Origin: JACNJF01 sp050288105
GTDB taxonomy: Bacteria; Pseudomonadota; Gammaproteobacteria; GCA-001735895
DNA length: 64,000 bases
Direction of reading: 5' to 3'
Assembly (NCBI GenBank): GCA_050288105.1
Contig: JBNKDE010000018.1
Span: forward strand, 7,008-71,007
The notes under the pieces were generated by a model. That model was not told the DNA's origin and did no database searches. It saw only the letters and a program-made list of their open reading frames with translations. Made by a program: the position numbers and the translations under genes. Below are positions 27,421 to 34,650 of the stretch, one piece after another (positions within the stretch are counted from its first letter, which is position 1; each line of letters opens with the position of its first letter).

Positions 27421-27427
27421 TCATCAG

Positions 27428-27458
27428 GGTGCTGCGTTCATGGCTTGATCGCAGCACC
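27428..27458 (+). promoter_or_regulatory. Intercistronic hairpin after coxA
   Basis: GGTGCTGCG and CGCAGCACC form a perfect 9-bp stem with a 13-nt loop, 8 nt after the coxA stop. No T run follows, so it is not a classic terminator. It could protect the coxBA message or lower expression of the downstream assembly genes. Confidence 0.5.
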
Positions 27459-27478
27459 AGAATTTGAAGGTGATAGCT

Positions 27479-27619
27479 ATGGCGAAAAATCAAATGACAT
27501 ATGAAGAAAAACGACAGCGGAGAAATAACCTGATTGTTGCCGGCCTGTTAGCTGCGATTGCATTGACCGGCCTGCTGGTGCCTTTGTTCTATTACACCGG
27601 TTTAGTTGTTCCTAAATGA
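27479..27619 (+). CDS. 46-residue single-helix protein between coxA and ctaG
   Basis: A short reading frame starts at the ATG at 27479 after GAAGGTGATAG and ends by overlapping the ctaG start by 4 nt (ATGA). The product has a basic, charged N-terminus (TYEEKRQRRNN) and one membrane helix (LIVAGLLAAIALTGLLVPLFYY). Small proteins of this form at this place in cox clusters are often annotated as cytochrome oxidase small assembly proteins. The start signals, the coupling to ctaG and the protein pattern support it as a real gene. Confidence 0.8.
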   Translation: MAKNQMTYEEKRQRRNNLIVAGLLAAIALTGLLVPLFYYTGLVVPK

Positions 27620-28152
27620 AACAGGACCAACAACGCAAAGGTAAGAGAATCTCCTGGGTCCTGGGCGGTTTTGGTGTGGGCATGTTTGCTTTTGGATTTG
27701 CTCTGGTCCCTTTGTATAACCTGCTCTGCTCGGTTTCCGGTATTAATGGCATAGCTACAGCAGCTAATCAGGCAGAAGTCGTGATGACGCAGGTTGATAG
27801 TACCCGCCTGGTAACCGTTGAGTTTGATTCAACTCTGAATGACGGCTTGCCCTGGAAGATTGAACGACCTGTTAGAAAATTAAAAGTGCATCCTGGTGAG
27901 ATGCACAATATCAGTTACCGGGCTACGAACCTGTCTGATCACACCATTAAGGTGCAGGCAATTCCAGGTATTACTCCCTGGCAGGCGACTGAGTTTTTTA
28001 ACAAGATCCAGTGTTTCTGCTTTGATACACAAACACTGGGGCCAGGTGAAACCCAGGATATGAATTTGCAATTTGTTGTTAATAAAGCGTTGCCTGAACA
28101 GTATAAAACGATCACCTTGTCTTATACATTTATGAATACTGATCGTTCATGA
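27616..28152 (+). CDS. ctaG: Cytochrome c oxidase assembly protein CtaG (Cox11)
   Basis: CtaG/Cox11 delivers copper to the CuB site of subunit I. The 178-residue product has one N-terminal membrane helix (residues 13-35) and a periplasmic immunoglobulin-like domain. The copper-binding cysteine pair is in FNKIQCFCFDTQTLGPGE, and the membrane-proximal cysteine is in YNLLCSVSGING. Its start overlaps the small protein before it. Confidence 0.95.
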   Translation: MKQDQQRKGKRISWVLGGFGVGMFAFGFALVPLYNLLCSVSGINGIATAANQAEVVMTQVDSTRLVTVEFDSTLNDGLPWKIERPVRKLKVHPGEMHNISYRATNLSDHTIKVQAIPGITPWQATEFFNKIQCFCFDTQTLGPGETQDMNLQFVVNKALPEQYKTITLSYTFMNTDRS

Positions 28153-28196
28153 TTTTAATAAATACATATAAAGTACTACCATACTAGAGGAAAGAT

Positions 28197-29084
28197 ATGA
28201 CGACTAACGAAAGTTATTTTATCCCGGAGCCAAGTCGCTGGCCGATAATTTCAGCGAGTGGTGTGTTTGTTCTGCTGTTTGGCTTTATTCTGTGGATCAA
28301 TGGCGTTGGTGCTGGATCTATGATTACAGTCGCAGGTCTGTTGATGGTCGCTTATATCTTTTTCGGCTGGTTTGGCGCGGTCATTGATGAAAATCTCAAG
28401 GGGAATTATGGTGCCCAGGTCAGCACTTCTTTTCGCCAGGGAATGTTCTGGTTTATTACCTCAGAAGTATTTTTCTTTATCACCTTTTTCGCCTGCCTTT
28501 ACTACTTCAGGAATATCGCGCTGCCTTATTTGTCGGGTGATGGACATCTGGGTACATCCAAAATTCTGTGGAATGGATTTGAAAATGTGTGGCCTTTGAT
28601 CAATTTACCCGGTGAAACCAATATTGTCAGTGGTACGACCTATACCCCACCCAAGGAGGCGATGGGTGCGGCAGGGATTCCGCTCTGGAATACCATTATC
28701 CTGCTATCTTCAGGCGGCACCCTGACATGGGCGCACTGGGGGCTGAAAAAAGATAATAAAAACCAGCTGGTTCTAGGATTGGTAGTGACTGTGCTGCTGG
28801 GTTTACTGTTCTTCAGCCTGCAGGCTTACGAGTATATGCATGCCTATACTGAAATGGATCTGAAGCTAACGTCCGGTATCTATGGCTCAACATTTTATAT
28901 GTTGACCGGGTTTCATGGATTTCATGTGACCGTGGGTACCATTATGCTGATTGTGGTTACCATTCGATCCATGAAAAATCATTTTACAGAAGAAAACCAT
29001 TTTGCCTTTGAAGCAGTAGCCTGGTACTGGCACTTTGTTGACGTGGTGTGGATAGGGCTTTATTTCTTTGTTTACTGGTTATAG
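28197..29084 (+). CDS. coxC: Cytochrome c oxidase subunit III
   Basis: Subunit III is a membrane protein that stabilises subunit I and feeds protons into the D channel. It has 295 residues and seven predicted helices. Family motifs are RQGMFWFITSEVFFFITFFACLYY, given in two parts here as MFWFITSEVFFF and FACLYYF, then LLSSGGTLTWAHWGLK, GFHGFHVTVGTIML and AVAWYWHFVDVVWIGLYF. A ribosome site GAGGAAAG precedes the ATG. A terminator follows. Confidence 0.96.
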   Translation: MTTNESYFIPEPSRWPIISASGVFVLLFGFILWINGVGAGSMITVAGLLMVAYIFFGWFGAVIDENLKGNYGAQVSTSFRQGMFWFITSEVFFFITFFACLYYFRNIALPYLSGDGHLGTSKILWNGFENVWPLINLPGETNIVSGTTYTPPKEAMGAAGIPLWNTIILLSSGGTLTWAHWGLKKDNKNQLVLGLVVTVLLGLLFFSLQAYEYMHAYTEMDLKLTSGIYGSTFYMLTGFHGFHVTVGTIMLIVVTIRSMKNHFTEENHFAFEAVAWYWHFVDVVWIGLYFFVYWL

Positions 29085-29105
29085 AGGCTGAAAGATTCAG
29101 GTTAG

Positions 29106-29133
29106 AGCGCTTGATGTCCATCAGGCGCTTTTT
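29106..29133 (+). terminator. Rho-independent terminator after coxC
   Basis: AGCGCTTGATG and CATCAGGCGCT pair over 11 bp (one T-G wobble) with a 2-nt loop and run into TTTTTCTATTTT. It lies between coxC and the convergent DUF2909 gene. Confidence 0.85.
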
Positions 29134-29142
29134 CTATTTTGA

Positions 29143-29343
29143 TTAAAACTGATTCGGTTGCAGGTTTCCGGTAAAGTAACCGATCAGGAGCAAACAGATC
29201 AGGCAGACAGAAAGCGCAACACGGATGGTCAGGGAAGTTACAATTCGGTTAGTTTTTCCATTGTCTTTGGCGAGGAATATGACGCCACTGAATAGACTGA
29301 CCAGAATCAGTAACAGGTTAATGATGATTAGGGTCTTAAACAT
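29143..29343 (-). CDS. Twin-helix membrane protein, DUF2909 family
   Basis: The product has two membrane helices joined by a charged loop: LIIINLLLILVSLFSGVIFLA, then DNGKTNRIVTSLTIR, then VALSVCLICLLLIGYF. This is the pattern of DUF2909 proteins, which lie beside cox assembly genes on the opposite strand in many gammaproteobacteria. The ATG at 29343 gives 66 residues and fits the family start; an ATG at 29376 would add 11 residues. Neither has a clear ribosome site. The function is unknown. Confidence 0.8.
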   Translation of the reverse strand: MFKTLIIINLLLILVSLFSGVIFLAKDNGKTNRIVTSLTIRVALSVCLICLLLIGYFTGNLQPNQF

Positions 29344-29415
29344 AAAAATCTGTGCGGGTGTTGATGGATTGCTCATTTTAACATAACTGGTAGCTGCAGG
29401 TTGCAATGAGTAAGC

Positions 29416-30141
29416 ATGAAGTACCGATTAAGATTTAACCCCTGGATGTTTTTATTGTCAGCAGTTTTTTTTGCTGTATTTATTGCGCTAGCCGTATGGC
29501 AGGTTAACCGGGTATTTGAAAAACAACAGATACAGCAGGAAATCGCCAGTGCGAATCTGGGCGCCCCATTGATTTTGCAGGCTGCGCAGGACGAACAGCA
29601 GCTATTAACGCATCTGCATTATAAGGCGCGAGCAAAGGGCCATTTTTTAACTGAGCAGTGTTTCTATGTTGAAAATGTCATATTCAAGGGAAGCCCAGGG
29701 CTATACGTGTATTGCCCTTTTCGTATGGAAAAGGACTCCAGGATGCTACTGGTTAATATGGGCTGGATGAAGGAACCCCAGTTGCGGTTGCAGTTGCCAG
29801 CTTATGAGGTTGATAAAAACAACCTGAGTATCGAAGGCGTATTGGCGAAGCCTAGATCTAAACCCGTAGTGACCTCGGGTATTGAGAAGCCTAATATAGA
29901 GCTGGAAAATCTATGGGCTTATTTTGATTTTGACAGTTTGCGCCAGCAGACTGGATATGATTTTTATCCTGTAGAGTTTCAGCTGAGCTCTGATCTGGAT
30001 AAAGTGTTGCAGAGAGACTGGCCTGAGTTTGAAGCGAAAATTGGTATGCATATTGGTTATGCAATTCACTGGGCAGTGTTCGCTCTGGTCACTCTGGGAC
30101 TATTTATAAAGTTTAATGTGGAAAAAACCGAACAAGAATGA
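29416..30141 (+). CDS. SURF1-family cytochrome oxidase assembly protein
   Basis: SURF1 helps insert heme a into subunit I. The 241-residue product has two membrane helices, at about residues 10-30 (PWMFLLSAVFFAVFIALAVWQ) and near the C-terminus (GYAIHWAVFALVTLGLFI). The periplasmic domain has LVNMGWMKEP and EGVLAKPRSKP. Length and layout match the family. Its stop overlaps the next start by 4 nt. Confidence 0.92.
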   Translation: MKYRLRFNPWMFLLSAVFFAVFIALAVWQVNRVFEKQQIQQEIASANLGAPLILQAAQDEQQLLTHLHYKARAKGHFLTEQCFYVENVIFKGSPGLYVYCPFRMEKDSRMLLVNMGWMKEPQLRLQLPAYEVDKNNLSIEGVLAKPRSKPVVTSGIEKPNIELENLWAYFDFDSLRQQTGYDFYPVEFQLSSDLDKVLQRDWPEFEAKIGMHIGYAIHWAVFALVTLGLFIKFNVEKTEQE

Positions 30142-30746
30142 CTGAGCAGGCAAAAAAGACGAGTTACATGCCGTTATGGATACTAATCGCACTATGTGGG
30201 TTTCCGTACATAATCGGCACATTGTATTTTCAGTACCGGGAGGTGTTGCCCGAGACCGATACAACGAACTACGGTAGCCTGATTACCCCGGTGAGGGAAG
30301 TGAGTGATATTAATCTGACGATGTCGGATGGCACTGAAAAGTCGATTACCGACTATCGAAAAAAATGGCTTATGCTGTATGTGCTGGACGCTGAATGTGG
30401 CGAAGATTGCCAGAAAAATATCTATTTTATGCGCCAGGTACGTAAAGCAATGGCTGATGATCGCTATCGGATAAATCGCTTGCTGGTGCTGGATAAAAAG
30501 GACTTGCTAACCGATGATTTAAAGCGGTTTATGATGGATTATGAAGGCATGGATATCGCTACGGTTAATACGGCATCTAAGGCACATTTTTATGCTACGT
30601 TGCAGGATAGTAGCGGCAGTATCTTCAGAAGAATTATGCTGATCGATCCAGTAGGCAACTATATGATGGAGTATGAACCTGAGCCGGATCCAGAACTGGT
30701 CCTGAAAGACATCAAAAAATTGTTAACTATCTCCAGAATTGGCTAA
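30138..30746 (+). CDS. Membrane-anchored thioredoxin-fold protein, SCO-like
   Basis: The 202-residue product has an N-terminal helix (LWILIALCGFPYIIGTLYF) and a periplasmic domain of thioredoxin type. It carries the C-x3-C copper or redox motif of SCO proteins in DAECGEDCQKNIYFMRQV. A proteobacterial family of this shape is found between SURF1 and heme synthesis genes in cox clusters. The C-terminal region has IMLIDPVGNYMMEYEPEPDPE. A CuA-assembly role is inferred; the usual SCO histidine is not obvious to me. Confidence 0.75.
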   Translation: MTEQAKKTSYMPLWILIALCGFPYIIGTLYFQYREVLPETDTTNYGSLITPVREVSDINLTMSDGTEKSITDYRKKWLMLYVLDAECGEDCQKNIYFMRQVRKAMADDRYRINRLLVLDKKDLLTDDLKRFMMDYEGMDIATVNTASKAHFYATLQDSSGSIFRRIMLIDPVGNYMMEYEPEPDPELVLKDIKKLLTISRIG

Positions 30747-30764
30747 ATAGCCCAGAGGCAGATT

Positions 30765-31685
30765 ATGCTATTGAACAAGGTAAAAGAAAGTACGCAGTAT
30801 TTCCCGCATATACGAGATTATTATCGTCTGTGTAAGCCCAAGGTGGTTTACCTGATTCTATTTACCGCGGCCGCTGGTATGTTGCTTTCCAGCCCTACTA
30901 TGGTTGGTATCGATACGCTATTCTTTGGGTTATTAGGCATTGGTTTAGGAGCGGCATCTGGCGCTGCGATTAATCATTGGGTTGATCAGCGTATTGATGT
31001 GATTATGGCTCGCACGCGTAATCGTCCACTACCACAGGGCAACATCAGTTCGCGTTCTGCGTTGATTTTCGCGATCAGCCTGGGCGTGCTTTCAATGGTT
31101 GTGCTGATTGCGTTTGTGAACGTGATGACGGCTGTGCTGACATTCATAGCCTTAAATGGTTATGCCGTGGTTTATACGATGTTTCTGAAGCATTCCACGC
31201 CGCACAATATTGTACTGGGTGGCGCTGCTGGTGCGGCACCTCCCGTATTAGGCTGGACTGCTGTTACCAACGAGCTAACGGTGGATGCCCTACTGCTTTT
31301 CCTGATTATATTTATCTGGACTCCGCCACATTTCTGGGCCCTGGCTATTAAGCGCCGTGAAGAATATCGTGCTGCTGGCGTACCTATGCTACCGGTGACT
31401 CATGGTGTTGCTTTCACCAAATTGCACATAGTGCTGTATACGCTGATGCTGCTGGTGGTGACTCTGCTGCCTTTTGTAACCCAAATGAGCGGATACCTGT
31501 ATCTGGCGGGTGCGGTTGGACTGGGCGTAGGCTTTATCTACTACGCAATCAAGCTGTACTGTTGTGAATCAGATGAATACGCGATGAAAACTTTCGCGTA
31601 TTCGATATTTTATTTGAGCGCCCTGTTTGCGATATTAATTACTGATCATTACCTGCGGGAAATTATTCGCGCTTATTTTCTGTAA
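30765..31685 (+). CDS. ctaB: Protoheme IX farnesyltransferase (heme O synthase)
   Basis: CtaB adds the farnesyl group to protoheme to make heme O. It has 306 residues and about nine membrane helices. The prenyl-diphosphate motif is in INHWVDQRIDVIMARTRNRPLP and the second aspartate-poor loop in WTPPHFWALAIKRREEYRAAGVPMLP. A GAGG site precedes the ATG. The usual neighbour ctaA/COX15 (heme A synthase) is absent between this gene and the SCO-like gene. The 3' end overlaps the convergent gene by 13 nt. Confidence 0.95.
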   Translation: MLLNKVKESTQYFPHIRDYYRLCKPKVVYLILFTAAAGMLLSSPTMVGIDTLFFGLLGIGLGAASGAAINHWVDQRIDVIMARTRNRPLPQGNISSRSALIFAISLGVLSMVVLIAFVNVMTAVLTFIALNGYAVVYTMFLKHSTPHNIVLGGAAGAAPPVLGWTAVTNELTVDALLLFLIIFIWTPPHFWALAIKRREEYRAAGVPMLPVTHGVAFTKLHIVLYTLMLLVVTLLPFVTQMSGYLYLAGAVGLGVGFIYYAIKLYCCESDEYAMKTFAYSIFYLSALFAILITDHYLREIIRAYFL

Positions 31686-33013
31686 ATTGATCGTAATACA
31701 ATCACCAGAAATACTACTCCGCCAATAATGGCGATAAGACCACCCAGGCCCATGAGTCCCATACCGGCTTTCTGTGCCAGGGAGTCCAGCCCCTGCGCTG
31801 CCCCCGCTGTCTTACGCTGAACGCCATAACCACCGGACCAGGCGAGGCCGATAATATGCATCATTTGGCCGCTGGCATAGATAATGGGTTGCGCGTTAGC
31901 CCATTTCCCCTGTGGAGCTCTGTAGCCAAAAACGGGTAGTAGTAGAAATGACATACCCATAAACGCCAGGGTAACACCTACAATAGAGCCATGATAATGA
32001 GCGGGTATTACGACATTCACCCCTTCAATCATAAACCCAAGAACGCCGCCACTGGCAAAAAGTACCACAGAGCTGATAAAGGCGATTCTTAATGGTTTCT
32101 GTTCAGCGCTAACTGGGGCACGGTTAAAAATTTTAACCGCAATAATGATCCCGAGAGGTAAGCTAGCCAGACCGCCAAAACGCATGAGCTCGGTAAAGCT
32201 GACCCTGTGTTCCGGCGACAACACAGGAAAGCTTAGATAGATCACAGGAGAAGCCAGTACCGGCAGGAAGCATAACAGGAACAGAATAATATAGTGCCAG
32301 AGCTTGAACGGATAAGTTGCCCCTGAAGCGGAGCTGAGCCAGAGCCAGCTCACCAGTAAGAGAATGGTGTGTGAAAATTGCAGCGTATGACCACTACCCC
32401 AGAACAGGTATTCATAGTAGCTTTGTATGTTGTCCAGAGCAGGTAGCTCGAGGTAGGAGTAAAGCTGGGCAAGCATCGTGATGGTTAATGTGAGTACGCT
32501 GAGCAAAATCGCAAACCTGATAATTCCAGCAGCAGAACCAGTGTCGGGCAGGGTGTTAAAAATGAGTGAGCGCAGGGTGATAATACTAATACCAGCGCCA
32601 ACGGAGATTAGTCCATACAAAAACAGCTGATCATTCAGTACTGGGATGTAATTGTTAATGATGGGGTGCGCCTGCCCGGAAAAAGGTGTCGCAATGATTA
32701 ATATCGTACCGGTTAATGCCAGTAGTAACGCGAGTTTATCCAGCAAAGCGGCGGGTTTTTGATTGTTTAAGCTAAAGAAAACCGCAGTAAAGGAAATAAA
32801 CCAGATCAAAACGGACAGGTCGACATGTACCACCAGTGCCGTATGAAAAAAATCAATCCAGGGTATGAAATCTGATATAGCAGGTGTTCGTGACAGAACA
32901 AGTAGCAGCGAGAATATTCCGGATGCGATCAGGGAAAAAATACCAAGGAAAAACCAGCCCCTGGAAACTTTAATTTGCGCAGCAGTAAATTGATCTAGAT
33001 AGAAGGAATTCAA
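31673..33013 (-). CDS. Divergent heme-copper-oxidase subunit I-like membrane protein
   Basis: The 446-residue product is very hydrophobic, with about 12 helices, and resembles oxidase subunit I or NorB-type proteins rather than standard CoxA. Possible heme and metal ligands are in VVHVDLSVLIWF (helix II), FWGSGHTLQFSHT (helix VI) and IPAHYHGSIVGV (helix X, H-x-H). The helix VII double histidine of true oxidases is not seen; SPEHRVSFTELMRFG stands there instead. No subunit II or III accompanies it. It is convergent to ctaB and lies downstream of rpoH. It could be a real oxidase or reductase subunit or a heme-binding sensor or assembly protein. Confidence 0.65.
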   Translation of the reverse strand: MNSFYLDQFTAAQIKVSRGWFFLGIFSLIASGIFSLLLVLSRTPAISDFIPWIDFFHTALVVHVDLSVLIWFISFTAVFFSLNNQKPAALLDKLALLLALTGTILIIATPFSGQAHPIINNYIPVLNDQLFLYGLISVGAGISIITLRSLIFNTLPDTGSAAGIIRFAILLSVLTLTITMLAQLYSYLELPALDNIQSYYEYLFWGSGHTLQFSHTILLLVSWLWLSSASGATYPFKLWHYIILFLLCFLPVLASPVIYLSFPVLSPEHRVSFTELMRFGGLASLPLGIIIAVKIFNRAPVSAEQKPLRIAFISSVVLFASGGVLGFMIEGVNVVIPAHYHGSIVGVTLAFMGMSFLLLPVFGYRAPQGKWANAQPIIYASGQMMHIIGLAWSGGYGVQRKTAGAAQGLDSLAQKAGMGLMGLGGLIAIIGGVVFLVIVLRSIYRK

Positions 33014-33033
33014 GGTGTCCCCGCAGGCAATAC

Positions 33034-33068
33034 AAAAAATTCCGGCAATGATAAATCATTACCGGAAT
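33034..33068 (-). terminator. Rho-independent terminator after rpoH
   Basis: On the minus strand ATTCCGG and CCGGAAT close a long stem with an inner AATGAT/ATCATT pairing, followed by TTTTTTG. It lies 18 nt past the rpoH stop. Confidence 0.88.
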
Positions 33069-33086
33069 ATGTAGTAGGGACAGATG

Positions 33087-33953
33087 TTACTGAAAACTGG
33101 ATTTAATGTGTTTAAATGCGTTCGCTTCAATCTGTCGGATGCGTTCCGCTGAAACACCGTACTCATCAGCCAGTTCATGCAATGTTGCCTTGTCATCGTT
33201 GAGCCAGCGTCGGGCAACAATGTCGCGGCTTCTATCATCCAGCTCTTCCAGTGCAGACATCAGCTGGTCTGTGTCATGTTGCTGACTATCCTTGTGCTCT
33301 AGCAGGAGTTCAGGGCCAGGAGCAGGAGATGCCAGCGTGAGTGAAGGCGATGTATAAGCATAGTCATCATCGTCATCGATATTCAGATCAAAGGCCATGT
33401 CCTGATTGTTCAGGCGGTTTTCCATCTCCAGTACATTTTCAGGTGTGACACCTAATGTATTGGCGACATCCAGAACCTCTTCATGCTTAAACCAGCCAAG
33501 ACGTTTTTTCTGGCTGCGCAATTTAAAGAACAGTTTGCGCTGCGCCTTGGTTGTTGCGACTTTAACAATGCGCCAGTTTTTAAGAATAAACTCGTGGATT
33601 TCTGCTTTGATCCAGTGCACAGCAAAAGAAACCAGGCGTACCCCGACGTCAGGGTCAAAGCGTTTTACTGCTTTCATCAGGCCAATATTGCCTTCCTGGA
33701 TCAGGTCGGCGAGTGCCAGGCCGTAGCCAGCATAATTGTTAGCAATCTTGATAACAAAACGTAAATGGGGCAGTACCAGGCTTTGTGCAGCAGAAATATC
33801 ACCAGTTTGCTGAAATCTCTCAGCCAGGTCATATTCCTGTTCGGCCGTCAGTAAAGGGATACTGTGCGTTGCAGATATATAAGCTTCCAGACTGGAAGCA
33901 GTACCTGTAAGTACTGGTAACGTATTCATGGAAGTAGCTAGTTGTTGTCCCAT
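33087..33953 (-). CDS. rpoH: Heat-shock sigma factor RpoH (sigma-32)
   Basis: RpoH directs RNA polymerase to heat-shock promoters. The 288-residue product has region 2 (DLIQEGNIGLMKAVKRFDP, VRLVSFAVHWIKAEIHEFI), the RpoH box QRKLFFKLRSQKKRL, and region 4.2 (TLHELADEYGVSAERIRQIE). A negatively charged insert (DDDDDY) sits before region 4. The ATG at 33953 is preceded by GAGGAG. A perfect CIRCE element lies 20 nt upstream. In E. coli rpoH follows ftsYEX directly; here ftsYEX is about 6 kb away. Confidence 0.96.
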   Translation of the reverse strand: MGQQLATSMNTLPVLTGTASSLEAYISATHSIPLLTAEQEYDLAERFQQTGDISAAQSLVLPHLRFVIKIANNYAGYGLALADLIQEGNIGLMKAVKRFDPDVGVRLVSFAVHWIKAEIHEFILKNWRIVKVATTKAQRKLFFKLRSQKKRLGWFKHEEVLDVANTLGVTPENVLEMENRLNNQDMAFDLNIDDDDDYAYTSPSLTLASPAPGPELLLEHKDSQQHDTDQLMSALEELDDRSRDIVARRWLNDDKATLHELADEYGVSAERIRQIEANAFKHIKSSFQ

Positions 33954-33972
33954 AATCTCCTCACAATTAAGT

Positions 33973-33999
33973 TTAGCACTCGGCTAAACTGAGTGCTAA
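33973..33999 (-). promoter_or_regulatory. CIRCE element (HrcA operator) upstream of rpoH
   Basis: TTAGCACTC, nine bases, then GAGTGCTAA matches the CIRCE consensus at all 18 positions with the canonical spacing. The dyad extends one further base pair on each side. It lies 20 nt upstream of the rpoH ATG, with a TAATAT hexamer just upstream of it on the minus strand, so it would sit in the promoter or 5' leader. HrcA binds such elements to repress heat-shock genes; hrcA itself is not in the window. Confidence 0.93.
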
Positions 34000-34650
34000 A
34001 TATTAGAGCATACTTAGAGGCTTGAGTTCAACTGAAGTTAAAAAAAGTGTGAACCAGAATATGTGATTCACTATGTATAGCTGAACAGCCCAGCCAGCTG
34101 CGTTTTAACGATCGATTTATCGATGCTGAAGATGAGACCTCAAGTTACAGCTAAAGGTTTCATTTGTGCTGTTGTTGATCGAGTTCCTGCGTCTGGATCT
34201 TTATTAGATGCATTAATTAAAGTTAGTATGTATAACTAATAATATTAATTAGATTAATGATAACTAAAAGGTCTATATTTAACATATTTATCTAATAAAA
34301 ATAAACTAAATAGGTGGATGTCTATATTATTAGTAAAATTTATTATAAATTATTTAACTCATTGAATATAAATGGAATATATATTTTCTGCATTGTGTTT
34401 TATAAATACTTCAAGGCTTTATTGCTAATCTGAAAATAGATTTAAAACAAAAATAATACAAAAATAAGAATAAAATGCAATAATTGTGCAATAGTTATAA
34501 GTTGTAATTAAAATTCTCTCAAATTAACATGTTCCTTATATCAACTAACTTGTTACTAAGTTGATGTTTTGGGTTGGTGATCCGTCTCTAATCCTAAGAA
34601 TATCAAGGGGGGAATACCCTCAAATAAATAACTCTTTGAGGAATAGACAT
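34000..34650. other. Long AT-rich intergenic region between rpoH and the porin
   Basis: This 650-nt stretch has no supported gene. From about 34190 to 34530 it is extremely AT-rich, with runs such as TAATATTAATTAGATTAATG, typical of a nucleoid-protein-silenced or heavily regulated promoter region. The rpoH promoter lies at its left end and the porin leader at its right end. A small RNA cannot be excluded, but I see no clear sigma-70 promoter and terminator pair for one. Confidence 0.5.
34540..34565. promoter_or_regulatory. 26-bp dyad upstream of the porin
   Basis: ATCAACT and AGTTGAT flank a 12-nt centre that itself contains AACTT and a near match to its complement. The dyad lies about 85 nt upstream of the porin ATG, where an operator would be expected. 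A MarR-family gene lies downstream of the porin and is one possible binder. Confidence 0.4.
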
